From assembly GCA_943788115.1 (NCBI GenBank), contig CALSPA010000012.1:186001-250000 (forward strand): a stretch of 64,000 nucleotides of DNA, in the 5' to 3' direction. This stretch comes from an uncultured Flavobacteriales bacterium (GTDB lineage Bacteria > Bacteroidota > Bacteroidia > Flavobacteriales_D > Parvicellaceae). The notes below the pieces were generated by a model. The model ran no database searches and was not told the DNA's origin. It saw nothing but the letters and a program-made list of their open reading frames with translations. Positions 1 through 10,700 of this stretch are shown piece after piece. Numbering within the stretch: the first letter of the stretch is position 1; every line of letters begins with the position of its first letter. The translations under genes were made by a program, and so were the position numbers.

Positions 1-678
1 TAAATCAAATTGAAAAGGAGAAGTTGGTAAATATTTCATTAATACAGAAGGTTCTATCTCAAAGTTTTCACCAACTGGAAATTTATAGCCACCAGAAAAA
101 TAGTAGTGTCTGACTTGCCTGTTGGAATTGTCTATATTGTCACCAAACTTCAATTTATTTTCAATTAGTTGAGGAACAGAAATACCAGCGAAATAACGAT
201 CGCCAAAATAAAATAATCCAAAGCAGCCATCAGGATTAAATGATTTTTGTTTACCTCCATTAAGTACTTGATCGTTATTGTTGTCTAAAATAAAGTCGGA
301 ACCATCGAGCACGTGTTGTGTTAAGCTTACAGAAAGCCCCATTGCTAGTTTTGACTTTTCATTTAGCTTAAGGTGGTAAGAATAACTTCCTTGAAATCCT
401 ATGTTTCTCATGGGTCCAGTAACATCATTGTATAATATACCACCAACGCCCATGTTTTCTCCAACTTTAGAATGTGCACTTATCATCTGGGTTCTTGGGG
501 CATCGTTAAAACCTGCCCATTGCTGCCTAAAAGAAGTTGAAATGGGCATGAAATTTTTAGTGCCAGCCGCTGCAGGATTAATTAAAAATTGATTCATCAT
601 GTATTGACTATTATAGGTCAATTGTTGAGCAAATGAATAGGAGCTAATTGTAATCAATAAAACAAATATTTTTCTCAT
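1..678 (-). CDS. PorP/SprF family T9SS outer-membrane protein (3' end outside window)
   Basis: The frame opens at ATG 678 and stays open to the window edge, giving 226 residues; the C-terminus is missing. The start gives a signal peptide (MRKIFVLLITISSYSFAQQ) followed by the family's early motif, LTYNSQYMMNQFLINPAAAG. Glycine- and aromatic-rich beta-strand segments follow, as expected of an outer-membrane barrel. PorP/SprF proteins help type IX secretion and hold particular CHU_C cargo at the surface (family knowledge). The gene lies 15 nt downstream of the SprB-like giant adhesin gene on the same strand, so it is probably that protein's dedicated partner, like sprB-sprF (inference). Confidence 0.9.
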   Translation of the reverse strand, partial: MRKIFVLLITISSYSFAQQLTYNSQYMMNQFLINPAAAGTKNFMPISTSFRQQWAGFNDAPRTQMISAHSKVGENMGVGGILYNDVTGPMRNIGFQGSYSYHLKLNEKSKLAMGLSVSLTQHVLDGSDFILDNNNDQVLNGGKQKSFNPDGCFGLFYFGDRYFAGISVPQLIENKLKFGDNIDNSNRQVRHYYFSGGYKFPVGENFEIEPSVLMKYLPTSPFQFDL

Positions 679-693
679 TTTTTTAAAATTAGT

Positions 694-3600
694 TTATCTT
701 AAAATTGTTAATGATCCTGTATACACTTTTTCTTCAGAAAGTTTCACAATAAAGTAATAAACTCCTGCAGAAAGTGGTTTTTCTTGGTAGGTGCCTTTCC
801 AATCATTTTGGTAGTCATCATTTGCATATAAAAGGCCTCCCCATCTATTGTAAATTTCTACTGAAACATTAATATTTAATTCTGTTCCGCTTATAATCCA
901 TGAGTCATTTGAACCGTCTCCGTTTGGCGAAATTGCAGTAGGAATAACTATGCAATTTTGATTGTCGGTTTCAATGGGTATAATTAACATAGCGGAGCAA
1001 TCTAAAGAGTCAGAAACATTTAGCATGTATTCTCCAGCTATTAGATTGTTTAAATATGAAGTCGTATCTCCTGTTGACCACAAGTAATTAAATGGAGAGT
1101 TTCCTTGAGAAATAAATGTAATAATGCTGCCATCTGCTTGACCTTCACAAGTTTGGTGTGTAACATCAACATTTACAATTAGTGAATCTGAGTTTGAAAT
1201 TGAAACATTAGTTGATAATACACAGCTATTGGCATCTAAAACTGTAAGAGTATAACTGCCAGCAGCTAAGTTTACAGCAGTAGGCGATGTTTGACTATTA
1301 GGGTCATCCCAATTGAAAGTATATGGTTGAGTCCCTCCTTGAATATTACTAATAGCTAATCCATTATTCATTCCACATGAAGTGTTTATTTTCGATGTGT
1401 TATTTGTTAATTCTAGAGGTTCAGTTATAGAGACACTTTCAAATGCAATACATCCAACAGCATCTGTTACTTGAACTAAATAAGTTCCAGACGATAATCC
1501 ACTAGCCGTACTTGAGGTTTGATTGTTAGGGTCATTCCAAGAATAAGAGTAGGGAACAATGCCGCCAATTGCTGTTGCTGTTGCTGTGCCGTTGTTGTCT
1601 CCATAACAAGTTACTTCAGAAGAGTTAACAATTATGGAAGGGTCACCAAGATTGCTAATTAATGCTGAATCAACCAATGAACAACCATTGTCATCTGTAA
1701 CAGTCAGGTGGTATACACCAGCAAATAAATTACTTGCTGTTGCAGTTGTTTGATTGTTTGGATCATCCCACTGGTAACTTAATGAGCCTGTTCCTCCACT
1801 AGTAGCTGATGTGGCTGACCCATTTGCAGTTCCACAAGTCGCTTCTAAAACTGAAATAACAGAAACTATTTCTGCTGGTTCAAAAATATTTACAGATGAA
1901 AATGTTTGGCAGCCATTATCATCTTCAACTAAAACAGTGTAAGAACCACCACTTAGATTGTTAAATAAACCCATAGATTGAAACGAAAATCCACCGTCAA
2001 TGCTGTAATTAAGTGTTCCTGTACCACCACTTGCAACAATTAAAATTGAACCCGTACTATCTCCAAAGCAATATAAATCTGTTGAAGTTGTATTTGTAAT
2101 TGTAGCCCCACCTGTGCTACCTATTGTTTCTATTCCAGAAACTTGACAACCATTAGCATCTTCAATAATGATAGAGTATATCCCTGCACTTAAGCCAGTA
2201 AATGTTCCAGAAGATTGTAATGTAACACCTCCATCAATACTAAATTGAAAGGATCCTGATCCACCATTTGCTAGCATGGATAACGACCCATCTGAAGACC
2301 CACATGTTTCATCGTTAGAGCTTGATGAATATGTTATTGTTGATGGGTCTAAAATAGATGATGTATCAAATGTTTGACAACCACTTGCATCTTGTACAAC
2401 AATTACGTAAGCTCCTGAATTAACAGAGCTAAAGGAGTTAGAAGTTTGAAATGAACTTCCCCCATCAATACTGTATTGTAAGGGTAAACTACCTCCTGTT
2501 GCATTAATGATTATTTGTCCATCATTTCCACCATTACAACTAGGTGGAGTATTGGTAATACTGCTTATAGTACTACCACCAGAACCTGCAACATTTTCAG
2601 TGTTATTAGCTTGACAGCCGTTAGCATCTTCTATTACTAAATCATATGTTCCTGAAACTAACCCATTGAATGTATTATTGTTTTGAAAAGATATTCCAGC
2701 ATCAATACTATAAGTAAAAGAACCAGTTCCTCCAGAGCCATTGATTGTTATTGTTCCATCCATTACTCCACAATTTTCGTTTGTTGAACTAGATGTGAAT
2801 GTAACAGCTTGAGGATCAACTAAAGTTGCATTTGATGAGGCTTGACAACCATTAGCATCTTCAATAACTACATTATATGTTCCGCTAGATGCGTTAAAAG
2901 AAGGGGACCCTCCAAATGTTAAACCACCGTCAATACTGTATTGAATATTTCCAGTACCACCTGAGATTTGAATTACAATTGTACCATCATCACCAAAACA
3001 TAAAGGGTCTATGGTGTTTATTGAAGAAATAATTGGAGCGTTTTCAGAATTAACAGTTTCAATACCAGTTGTTTGACAACCATTATTGTCGACAACAACA
3101 ATGTTGTAGTTAAATCCTGGTAAGCCAGTAAAAACAGCTCCTGCTTGAAAATTAATTCCACCATCAATACTGTATTGAAGAGCTCCAGTACCACCAGATG
3201 CATTTATTGTAATAGAGCCATTAGAATTCCCGCAAGTTTCATTTGTATTAGAAGAACTATAAGTAATAGAATTTGGGTCGTTTAAAGTAACACTAGCAGA
3301 TTCAGAGCAGCTATTGGCATCTTGAACTTGAATGTTGTAGGTTCCGCTAGAAAGATTAGTAAATGTTGATGTGTTTACGAATGTTACACCCCCATCAATA
3401 CTGTATTGTAAAGTACCTGTTCCTCCAGATGCGTTAATTGATATAGAGCCATTGTTGTCACCATTACATAACGGTTGTGATAAAAGACTTGTGAAAGAAA
3501 TAATTGCTGGTTCAACTAAATTAATTGAAGATGTTACTTGGCATAAATTAGCATCTTGAACAACTACGTTGTAGGTGATGTTCCCCGAAAGACCTGTGAA

Positions 3601-6600
3601 AATTCCACTAGATTGAAATGTTATTCCTCCATCAATACTATATTCTAGTGTGCCAGCTCCCCCAGAGGCGGTAATTGTAATAATCCCGTCTGCGTTAGCA
3701 TTACATGTAGGGTTAATCCCAGAAAGGTTGTTTATGGCAACACCTCCAGCACTTGCTATTGTTTGAGTTCCTGTAATTTGGCAACCATTAGCATCTTGAA
3801 TAACTAAATTATAATTTCCTGCTGATAGTGAGCTAAATAGATTAGAAGATTGAAAAGTTGCTCCCCCATTAATACTAAATTGTAAAGTTCCAGTTCCTCC
3901 ACTAGCATTAATAGTTAAAGAACCATCAGAAGAACCGCAATTCTCGTCTGTAGATGCGGTTGAGAAAGTTATAGCTGCTGGGTCTAAAATGGTTTCTGAT
4001 GTAGTATTTTGACAACCATTAGCGTCTTGAACAACAATAGAGTAATTACCCGCTAATAAATTATTGAAACTTGGTAATCCTTGAAAAGTTGTTCCTCCAT
4101 CAATCGAATATTGATATGTTGGTGTTCCACCAGTTGCAGTTATTGAAATTGATCCATTTGAATCCCCATTACATAATGGAGATATATTTGATGAATTAAC
4201 ATTTAATTGAGATGGGTCTTGTAACGAAACAGATGTTGGTGTAGACTGAACATTTAAAGCATCTTCTACAACAAGAGAATAAGTCCCAGCATTTAAATTT
4301 GCGAATGTAGCAGATGCTTGGAAAGAAGATCCTCCATCTATCGAATATTGATATGGAGGTGTTCCACCGGATGCGGTAATAACTATAGAACCATTGTTGT
4401 CACCATTACAAAGCGGATCTGTTTCAACAGATGTATGAGTAACTAAAGTTGGATTGGGGTTATAAATTCCTACTCCAAAACCAGAGAATCCATTGCTGAA
4501 TGGAGCTGAAAAAGTAACATCGCTATTGAAAACGCCAATAGATGCTAGAACATTATCAATAGTATATGTTGTGTAATTTGTTGGAGTAACATTGTTGATC
4601 GTATTGTTACCTGCTACTTTAATTATTTCAGCATCATTTCTTGAATTCCCAGTAATTGATTCCCAGGCAGTAACTTCAGCTTCTTCGTAATATAGTGTTA
4701 CATTAAATGTCCCTGAAGGATTATTATTAGTTGGTGTTATAGTAAATGTTTTTGAATGCAAGTAATCTGATGTATTTGAACTTGCAAATTCTAAAGCAGT
4801 TGGAGATGAGCCATCTCGATCAACTTCGACAGTAACACATCCGTAATCGAAAGATGAGGTGTTCTCTAGAGAAACCATAACATTGTTTGTTGATGGATCA
4901 TAAAAATGAATTGTTTCATTTGCCCCTAAATTTGCAGTTTGAGATGTTCCTGTATTAACAGCTGTTTGGATTCCAATTGGAACTGTTCCAGTTATAAGCA
5001 CATTGTCAATTGAGCATCCGTAAAGCCATCCTGTTCCATCGCTGTAGTTAATAGCTAATTGAACATTTGCATTTCCAACATACGCAGAAAGATCTATTGT
5101 TTGATTGGTCCAATCTACATCTAGTGGAGAGGCAATAATACTTGAAACTAGACTGAATGGACCTCCACCAATTGAAACTCTAAGTTCAGCACTTTCTTGA
5201 TTCCCTTGATAACTGTTGTTTTCGTAATATGTATCCATATTTAGAGTCGCTCCAAGGTAATTGGATAAGTCAATTGAAGGAAAAAGAACATCAACATCAT
5301 TTTGATCGCAATTACAATCATCGTCATTTATATAAAGAAAATCCGTGGCGTTTGTAGTAGGGATTGCATAAAATTGTGAAGCTGCTGTTGCTACATCTGC
5401 AACTTGCCATGGAGTATCTCCAGAGGGGTTAGTACTTGTAAATCCTCCCATCCCAGTTTCAAAATCTTCTGTAAATAAAGTTACAGTGTTAGTCATGGAT
5501 GATGGGTCTAAATCATCATCATTTATTGTTATGGTAGTTGTTTGATTAAATGATCCAGCTGTTGCATCGCCTCCGTTTGCGTTTAAGGTGTAATCTAAGA
5601 TGATCGTTTCTGTGCCTTCAACATATGAATCGTTGTAAACCCATATTTCAACATTACCTATTAAATTGGTGCCATCAAGAGAGTGTGTCACATTATTTAT
5701 TTCATAATCAACTCCTTGTATTGCCGTACCTCCAGAAACATTTACAATTATATCTGCAGGTTGAGATGGGTCAGATCCTATTTGAATAGGAACAGTAAGA
5801 ATGTAATAATCTAAACATCCGTTAATCACATCTGCAGAAGGTTCATCAACTGTGTAAGATGCCGCATTAAATTGAACAAGTGGTGTGCAAGATGGAATGG
5901 TGAATGATGCAATTCTTGTACTCCAAGAAACTGCTGGATTGTACATTCCAGTGAACCAAAATGACTCTCCATCAGAAGGATCAGTGCCAATTGCATTGTA
6001 ATCGCCATACCTGTTTGAATTATTTGAAGCTGTCCCTGCAATTATTACAGTTTCTGGTTCTGTCATTACTCCTAGAGGATCACATTCTTTTCGCCCTGTA
6101 TATCTTAGAGATGGAAATGTAGAGCTACTGGAAACATTGTAAGCTAAGCCAATTTGTCCTGATGCAGAAATACCAATGGATCCCATCCATCTGTTGTCAG
6201 TGTCTGGCGAATATGTACCTTCTTGATATATACTCCAAGAGCCAGAAAGCCCCCCGGTTCTTCTTAATTCATACCATCTAATTCCTGCAAGGTCATTTCC
6301 ATCAACATCAGTAACGTGGCAACAAACAATTGATTCATGAGTACTGAAATTCCTGTAATGAATCCTATTCATTAGGACTTCTCTTAGAGGGTCTAACGTT
6401 GTTCCTGAACCTGGTTGAGGTATGCAAGCAAAAGAAGTGTAGCCACAAAGTTCAGAATCAAAAGGAGAAACACCTATTGTGTTGGTCTGAGTGAGTGATG
6501 TGTTCGCAGGATTTGCCCAATCTATGTCAAATTCCCATATCTCTAGTGCATCAGAGGCAGAGCCATTCCAGGCATCATCTCTCATTCTCATGACCATTGC

Positions 6601-7467
6601 AGGTGTACCTGATGGTGGGAGAGTAGTTCCATTTAAGCTAACTGGTGTCATGGCCTGAAATCCAATTGTTCCAAAAGTAGGCACGCTAAATCTCTGAGCA
6701 GTTGCTGCAGCACCAGTAAGCATACTTGCTCTATCTAAAGCGTAAACAGCTGAAGTGTTTTCATTTGTTGTAACAATATATGAGTTATTCCAAATGGAAT
6801 ATTTTGGATAATCAGGAAAGCTAGGAGCGTTAAATATATATGTGTTCCAAGTTCCAAGAGGATCTGATGTGCTAGAAACTGCGACATGCAGGTTATTTCC
6901 ACCTGATGAAAATTCACTCATTAACCACCTGCTAGCTAATTCATCATAAAGCACAATTGGATCCCCAGCTCCGCCAGGCATGCCAAAAAAGTTGTCGAAA
7001 TAAGTTTGATTAACAACTGTTGCACCTGTTTTATCAAATATTTGAAAATAAGATCCGGACCCTCCATTTATCATTTGAATAACGTAAGTAGGTCCAACAT
7101 CAACAGATGGATCAGCAGGGCTAACGCTTGTGTATCCAATGCCTTCAAAGTTTTGGTTTAATGCTTTAGTTGCCCCTGATGTGTTGTAGTGGGTTTGATG
7201 AGCAGGATCTTGTCCTAATGGAAGAGCATTTGGATTAACATTTTCATTTAAAATCCAATCTGATTTTGGATGATATCCAATTTTTTCAGTTTTAGTTACT
7301 TCATTTAATGCATTAGGGTCTTCAGTATAACTTCTTAGTTCAACAGTAACCCCATGCTGTAATTCAGGTATGACAGTAACATTAGTCAGGACATTGTTGT
7401 TGTTTTTTTGAGAAAATAAAAAAGAGGATAAAAAAAGTAAAATACTGAATAAAAGAATTCTTTTCAT
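694..7467 (-). CDS. Giant SprB-repeat cell-surface adhesin with CHU_C T9SS sorting domain
   Basis: A 2257-residue secreted protein. Residues 1-20 are a signal peptide (MKRILLFSILLFLSSFLFSQ). Residues about 100-530 are a large N-terminal region I cannot name. Residues about 530-655 look like a Calx-beta domain (acidic, ending TITINDDD). Residues about 665-830 resemble a cleaved-adhesin or MAM-like jelly roll. About 1014-2164 hold fifteen SprB-type repeats. The C-terminus (about 2170-2257) is a CHU_C domain (AISPNGDGSNDSW, YNRWGGLLY, GVYYFIVKL), the gliding-motility type T9SS signal. SprB-like proteins are surface adhesins moved by the gliding machinery in Flavobacterium (family knowledge). That this one drives gliding is inference; it could be a non-motility adhesin. 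A PorP/SprF gene follows directly. Confidence 0.9.
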   Translation of the reverse strand: MKRILLFSILLFLSSFLFSQKNNNNVLTNVTVIPELQHGVTVELRSYTEDPNALNEVTKTEKIGYHPKSDWILNENVNPNALPLGQDPAHQTHYNTSGATKALNQNFEGIGYTSVSPADPSVDVGPTYVIQMINGGSGSYFQIFDKTGATVVNQTYFDNFFGMPGGAGDPIVLYDELASRWLMSEFSSGGNNLHVAVSSTSDPLGTWNTYIFNAPSFPDYPKYSIWNNSYIVTTNENTSAVYALDRASMLTGAAATAQRFSVPTFGTIGFQAMTPVSLNGTTLPPSGTPAMVMRMRDDAWNGSASDALEIWEFDIDWANPANTSLTQTNTIGVSPFDSELCGYTSFACIPQPGSGTTLDPLREVLMNRIHYRNFSTHESIVCCHVTDVDGNDLAGIRWYELRRTGGLSGSWSIYQEGTYSPDTDNRWMGSIGISASGQIGLAYNVSSSSTFPSLRYTGRKECDPLGVMTEPETVIIAGTASNNSNRYGDYNAIGTDPSDGESFWFTGMYNPAVSWSTRIASFTIPSCTPLVQFNAASYTVDEPSADVINGCLDYYILTVPIQIGSDPSQPADIIVNVSGGTAIQGVDYEINNVTHSLDGTNLIGNVEIWVYNDSYVEGTETIILDYTLNANGGDATAGSFNQTTTITINDDDLDPSSMTNTVTLFTEDFETGMGGFTSTNPSGDTPWQVADVATAASQFYAIPTTNATDFLYINDDDCNCDQNDVDVLFPSIDLSNYLGATLNMDTYYENNSYQGNQESAELRVSIGGGPFSLVSSIIASPLDVDWTNQTIDLSAYVGNANVQLAINYSDGTGWLYGCSIDNVLITGTVPIGIQTAVNTGTSQTANLGANETIHFYDPSTNNVMVSLENTSSFDYGCVTVEVDRDGSSPTALEFASSNTSDYLHSKTFTITPTNNNPSGTFNVTLYYEEAEVTAWESITGNSRNDAEIIKVAGNNTINNVTPTNYTTYTIDNVLASIGVFNSDVTFSAPFSNGFSGFGVGIYNPNPTLVTHTSVETDPLCNGDNNGSIVITASGGTPPYQYSIDGGSSFQASATFANLNAGTYSLVVEDALNVQSTPTSVSLQDPSQLNVNSSNISPLCNGDSNGSISITATGGTPTYQYSIDGGTTFQGLPSFNNLLAGNYSIVVQDANGCQNTTSETILDPAAITFSTASTDENCGSSDGSLTINASGGTGTLQFSINGGATFQSSNLFSSLSAGNYNLVIQDANGCQITGTQTIASAGGVAINNLSGINPTCNANADGIITITASGGAGTLEYSIDGGITFQSSGIFTGLSGNITYNVVVQDANLCQVTSSINLVEPAIISFTSLLSQPLCNGDNNGSISINASGGTGTLQYSIDGGVTFVNTSTFTNLSSGTYNIQVQDANSCSESASVTLNDPNSITYSSSNTNETCGNSNGSITINASGGTGALQYSIDGGINFQAGAVFTGLPGFNYNIVVVDNNGCQTTGIETVNSENAPIISSINTIDPLCFGDDGTIVIQISGGTGNIQYSIDGGLTFGGSPSFNASSGTYNVVIEDANGCQASSNATLVDPQAVTFTSSSTNENCGVMDGTITINGSGGTGSFTYSIDAGISFQNNNTFNGLVSGTYDLVIEDANGCQANNTENVAGSGGSTISSITNTPPSCNGGNDGQIIINATGGSLPLQYSIDGGSSFQTSNSFSSVNSGAYVIVVQDASGCQTFDTSSILDPSTITYSSSSNDETCGSSDGSLSMLANGGSGSFQFSIDGGVTLQSSGTFTGLSAGIYSIIIEDANGCQVSGIETIGSTGGATITNTTSTDLYCFGDSTGSILIVASGGTGTLNYSIDGGFSFQSMGLFNNLSGGSYTVLVEDDNGCQTFSSVNIFEPAEIVSVISVLEATCGTANGSATSATSGGTGSLSYQWDDPNNQTTATASNLFAGVYHLTVTDDNGCSLVDSALISNLGDPSIIVNSSEVTCYGDNNGTATATAIGGIVPYSYSWNDPNNQTSSTASGLSSGTYLVQVTDAVGCIAFESVSITEPLELTNNTSKINTSCGMNNGLAISNIQGGTQPYTFNWDDPNSQTSPTAVNLAAGSYTLTVLDANSCVLSTNVSISNSDSLIVNVDVTHQTCEGQADGSIITFISQGNSPFNYLWSTGDTTSYLNNLIAGEYMLNVSDSLDCSAMLIIPIETDNQNCIVIPTAISPNGDGSNDSWIISGTELNINVSVEIYNRWGGLLYANDDYQNDWKGTYQEKPLSAGVYYFIVKLSEEKVYTGSLTILR
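975..4424 (-). repeat. Array of fifteen SprB-type repeats inside the giant adhesin
   Basis: Fifteen tandem protein repeats of about 70-78 residues. Each begins with a Cys-containing motif such as LCNGDNNGS or ENCGSSDGS and continues with ASGGTG. The first eleven carry a Y/F-S-I-D/N-G/A-G core. The last four replace that core with Y-x-W, three of them as W-D/N-D-P-N-x-Q. At DNA level the SIDGG core recurs about every 230 bp, for example near 4334, 4097, 3392, 3163, 2929 and 2464 (plus-strand coordinates). The copies differ enough that this is an old coding array, not a recent exact tandem duplication. Confidence 0.9.
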
Positions 7468-7760
7468 TTTAAGCTATAAAAATGGTGAGTAAAATATATT
7501 TTGTAATCATTAACAAGTTAATGACTGCTATTTGTAGTTTTGGTTGTCTTTTTTTAGGAGAAAATTTTATGTTTAAAAGGTTGATCACTTAAATTTAAAA
7601 TTTTATATTAAAAAGCAGTCAAATGTTTAGACTAAAATTTTAAGATAACCCTTTGCTGTTGTAATTTTAGCAACAGAACAGTTATTAGAATTTATTAACA
7701 CCAACACCTTTTTTTAAGAGTGTTTTTTAATTTTATAATATTATAAATTGTGGGGAAGCT
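7468..7760. promoter_or_regulatory. Divergent intergenic region between the adhesin gene and dnaE
   Basis: This 293-bp AT-rich gap must hold promoters for both neighbours. I see one TAnnTTTG match on the plus strand (TAGTTTTG at 7535-7542) but no good TTTG box 19 nt upstream. A six-base-pair hairpin lies at 7656-7676 (CTGTTG / CAACAG, nine-base loop). A weaker AACAC / GTGTT inverted repeat followed by a T-run is at 7703-7728. Their roles are unknown. No ORF of useful size is visible. Confidence 0.4.
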
Positions 7761-10700
7761 ATGTTCTTAATATTTGATACAGAAACAACAGGATTACCAA
7801 AAAATTTTAATGCACCTATTTCCGATGTAGAAAATTGGCCGAGGTGTGTTCAAATTGCATGGCAACTTCATGATTCTTTGGGAAATCTTATTTCTCACAA
7901 AGATTTTCTGATTAAACCAGATGGTTATGATATTCCTTTTCAATCAGAAAAAATTCATGGTATTTCTACAGCACTTGCTAAACAAGAGGGTGAAGATTTA
8001 AAATTTGTTTTAAATGAGTTCAAAGATGCTTTAGCTCAAGCAAAATTTGTTATAGGACATAATATCCCTTTTGACTTGAACATTGTTGGGTGTGAGTATT
8101 TTCGATTAAGCATAGATAATCAGCTCGATTCACTTCCTATTTTAGACACTTGCACAGAAAAGACTGCTCAGCTTTGTCAAATTAAGGGTGGAAGAGGTGG
8201 TAGGTTTAAATTGCCTACACTAACAGAGCTAAATCAGTTTTTATTTAAAGAAAAATTTTCGGAAGCTCATAATGCTACTGCAGATGTTGAGGCAACAACA
8301 CGCTGTTTCTTAGAATTGATTAGAATTAAAGTGTTTTCTTCTGCTGATTTATTAATGGATTCTGAGCAATATGCTTCTTTTTTTGCTAGCAATTCAAATT
8401 TAGTATCTCCAATTGGTTTAACTCATTTAAACCTAAAAAAGGAAAGTGATAAAATAAAAAAGCAGCTTCAAAAAGAGGTTGTTGTTCAAAAAGTTGATGA
8501 GGACTTAAACTTATCCTCACTTTCAGATATTTCTTTTTCTCATTTACATAATCATTCACAATTTTCAATTTTACAATCTAGTACTCAAGTTAAAGATTTG
8601 ATTTTCCAGGCATCTGAAATGGGGATGCCAGCAGTTGCCTTATCAGATATTGGTAACATGATGGCTGCATACCAATTTGTTGAGGAAGGGTTTAGGCACA
8701 ATATGCGTATTGATAAACAGATTGATGAATTATTAGAAAATGAAAACAAAGATGAAAATGCCATTAAAAAATTAGAAAATAAAAAAACACTTCCAATTTT
8801 AGGCTCTGAATTTTATGTTTGTTTAGATAGAAAGAATAAATCAGTTAAGGATTTAGGTTATTTAATTCCAATGTTGGCTAAAAACAAAAAAGGCTATCAT
8901 AATTTAGTAAAACTTTCTTCAGATTCTCATGTGGTTGGTTCTTATTATGTTCCTAGAATAGATAAAAATATTTTAGTAGAATATAAAGAAGATATTATTG
9001 TTTCTACTGGTGGTCTTCAAGGTGAAATCCCTCAGCTAATTCTTAACGTTGGAGAAAAACAAGCCGAAGAAGCATTTTTATGGTGGAAAGAAACGTTTGG
9101 AGAAGATTTTTATGTTGAGCTGAACAGGCATAATCTCGAAGATGAAAAAATAGTAAATGATGTTCTTCTACGTTTTGCTAAAAAGTATAATGTAAAATAT
9201 TATGCATCTAATAATACTTATTACCTAAAAAAAGATGACTCTATTTCTCATGATCTTCTTTTGTGTATTAAAGATGGTGAGTATAAATCAACCCCTATAG
9301 GAAGGGGTAGAGGGTTCAGGAATGGTTTTCCTAATAATGAGTTTTATTTTAAATCTCAACAAGAGATGAAAAAATTGTTTGTTGATATACCAGAAGCCAT
9401 TAAAACAACAAACGAAATTGTATCAAAATGTGAAAGCTATAAGCTTGCTAGTGATGTACTGCTTCCAGAATTTGAAATTCCAGAAGAATTCAAAGACTCA
9501 AAAGATTTAAAAGATAGCTCTCTTAAAAATGGTGAAAATAATTATTTGAAATACCTCACCTATAAAGGTGCTGAAAAAAGATATGAAAAAATAGATGTCG
9601 AACTAGAAGAAAGAATAGATTTTGAATTAGAAACAATTCGAAAAACGGGTTATCCAGGTTATTTTTTAATTGTTCAAGATTTCTGTAATGTCGCAAGAGA
9701 AATGGGAGTTTCTGTTGGACCAGGAAGAGGGTCTGCAGCAGGTTCTGTTGTTGCATATTGTACTGGAATCACAAATGTTGATCCTATCAAATACAACCTA
9801 CTATTTGAGCGATTTCTAAATCCAGATAGAGTTTCTATGCCGGATATTGATATTGATTTTGATGATGAGGGAAGAGCCAAAGTTATTCAATATGTTATTG
9901 ATAAATACGGTTCAAGCCAGGTTGCTCAAATTATTACTTATGGTACAATGGCTGCTAAATCATCTATTAGAGATGCCGGAAGGGTTTTAGAGTTGCCACT
10001 ACATGAAACAGATCGAATTGCTAAGCTGGTCCCAAATATTAAGCTAAATGCTCTTTTAGATTCTTCAGATGAGGAGCTAAAGAAAAAAATTAATCCTGAT
10101 CAAATTAAGATGGCTTTAGAGCTTAAAACTATTTCTACAAATAAAAAGCTAGATGGTGATGTAGTTCGACAAGCAAAACTAGTTGAAGGTACTGTTAGAA
10201 ATACTGGTATTCATGCTTGTGGAGTGATTATTACTCCATCTGATATTAGAGAATTTGTTCCAGTAGCAAAGGCAAAGGATTCTGAAATGTGGTGTACTCA
10301 GTTTGATAACTCTGTTGCTGAAAATGCTGGGTTATTAAAAATGGATTTTTTAGGTTTAAAAACATTAACTCTAATTAAAGACACAGTTAAAATTATTGAG
10401 GCAAGAACCGGGGAGAAAATAGACATTGATTCAATTCCTTTAACGAATGAAAAAACTTACGAATTGTTTCAGAGGGGTGAAACTGTAGGAGTGTTTCAGT
10501 ATGAATCACCTGGAATGCAAAAACATTTAAAGGCACTTAAACCCACAGAGTTTTCTGATTTAATTGCTATGAATGCTCTTTATAGACCAGGTCCTATTGA
10601 ATATATTCCCAGTTTTATTAAACGGAAATTAGGTTTAGAGGAAATTGAATACGATTTGCCAGATATGAAAGAATATTTGGAAGAAACTTATGGTATTACT

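Noticed and set aside
975-4424. Regularly spaced similar blocks that could suggest a CRISPR array
   Set aside because: The period is about 230 bp, the similarity is at protein level and in one open frame, and no cas genes are near.
7703-7728. AACAC / GTGTT repeat with T-run upstream of dnaE, as a terminator
   Set aside because: No plus-strand gene lies upstream that would need it, and the stem is short and AT-flanked.
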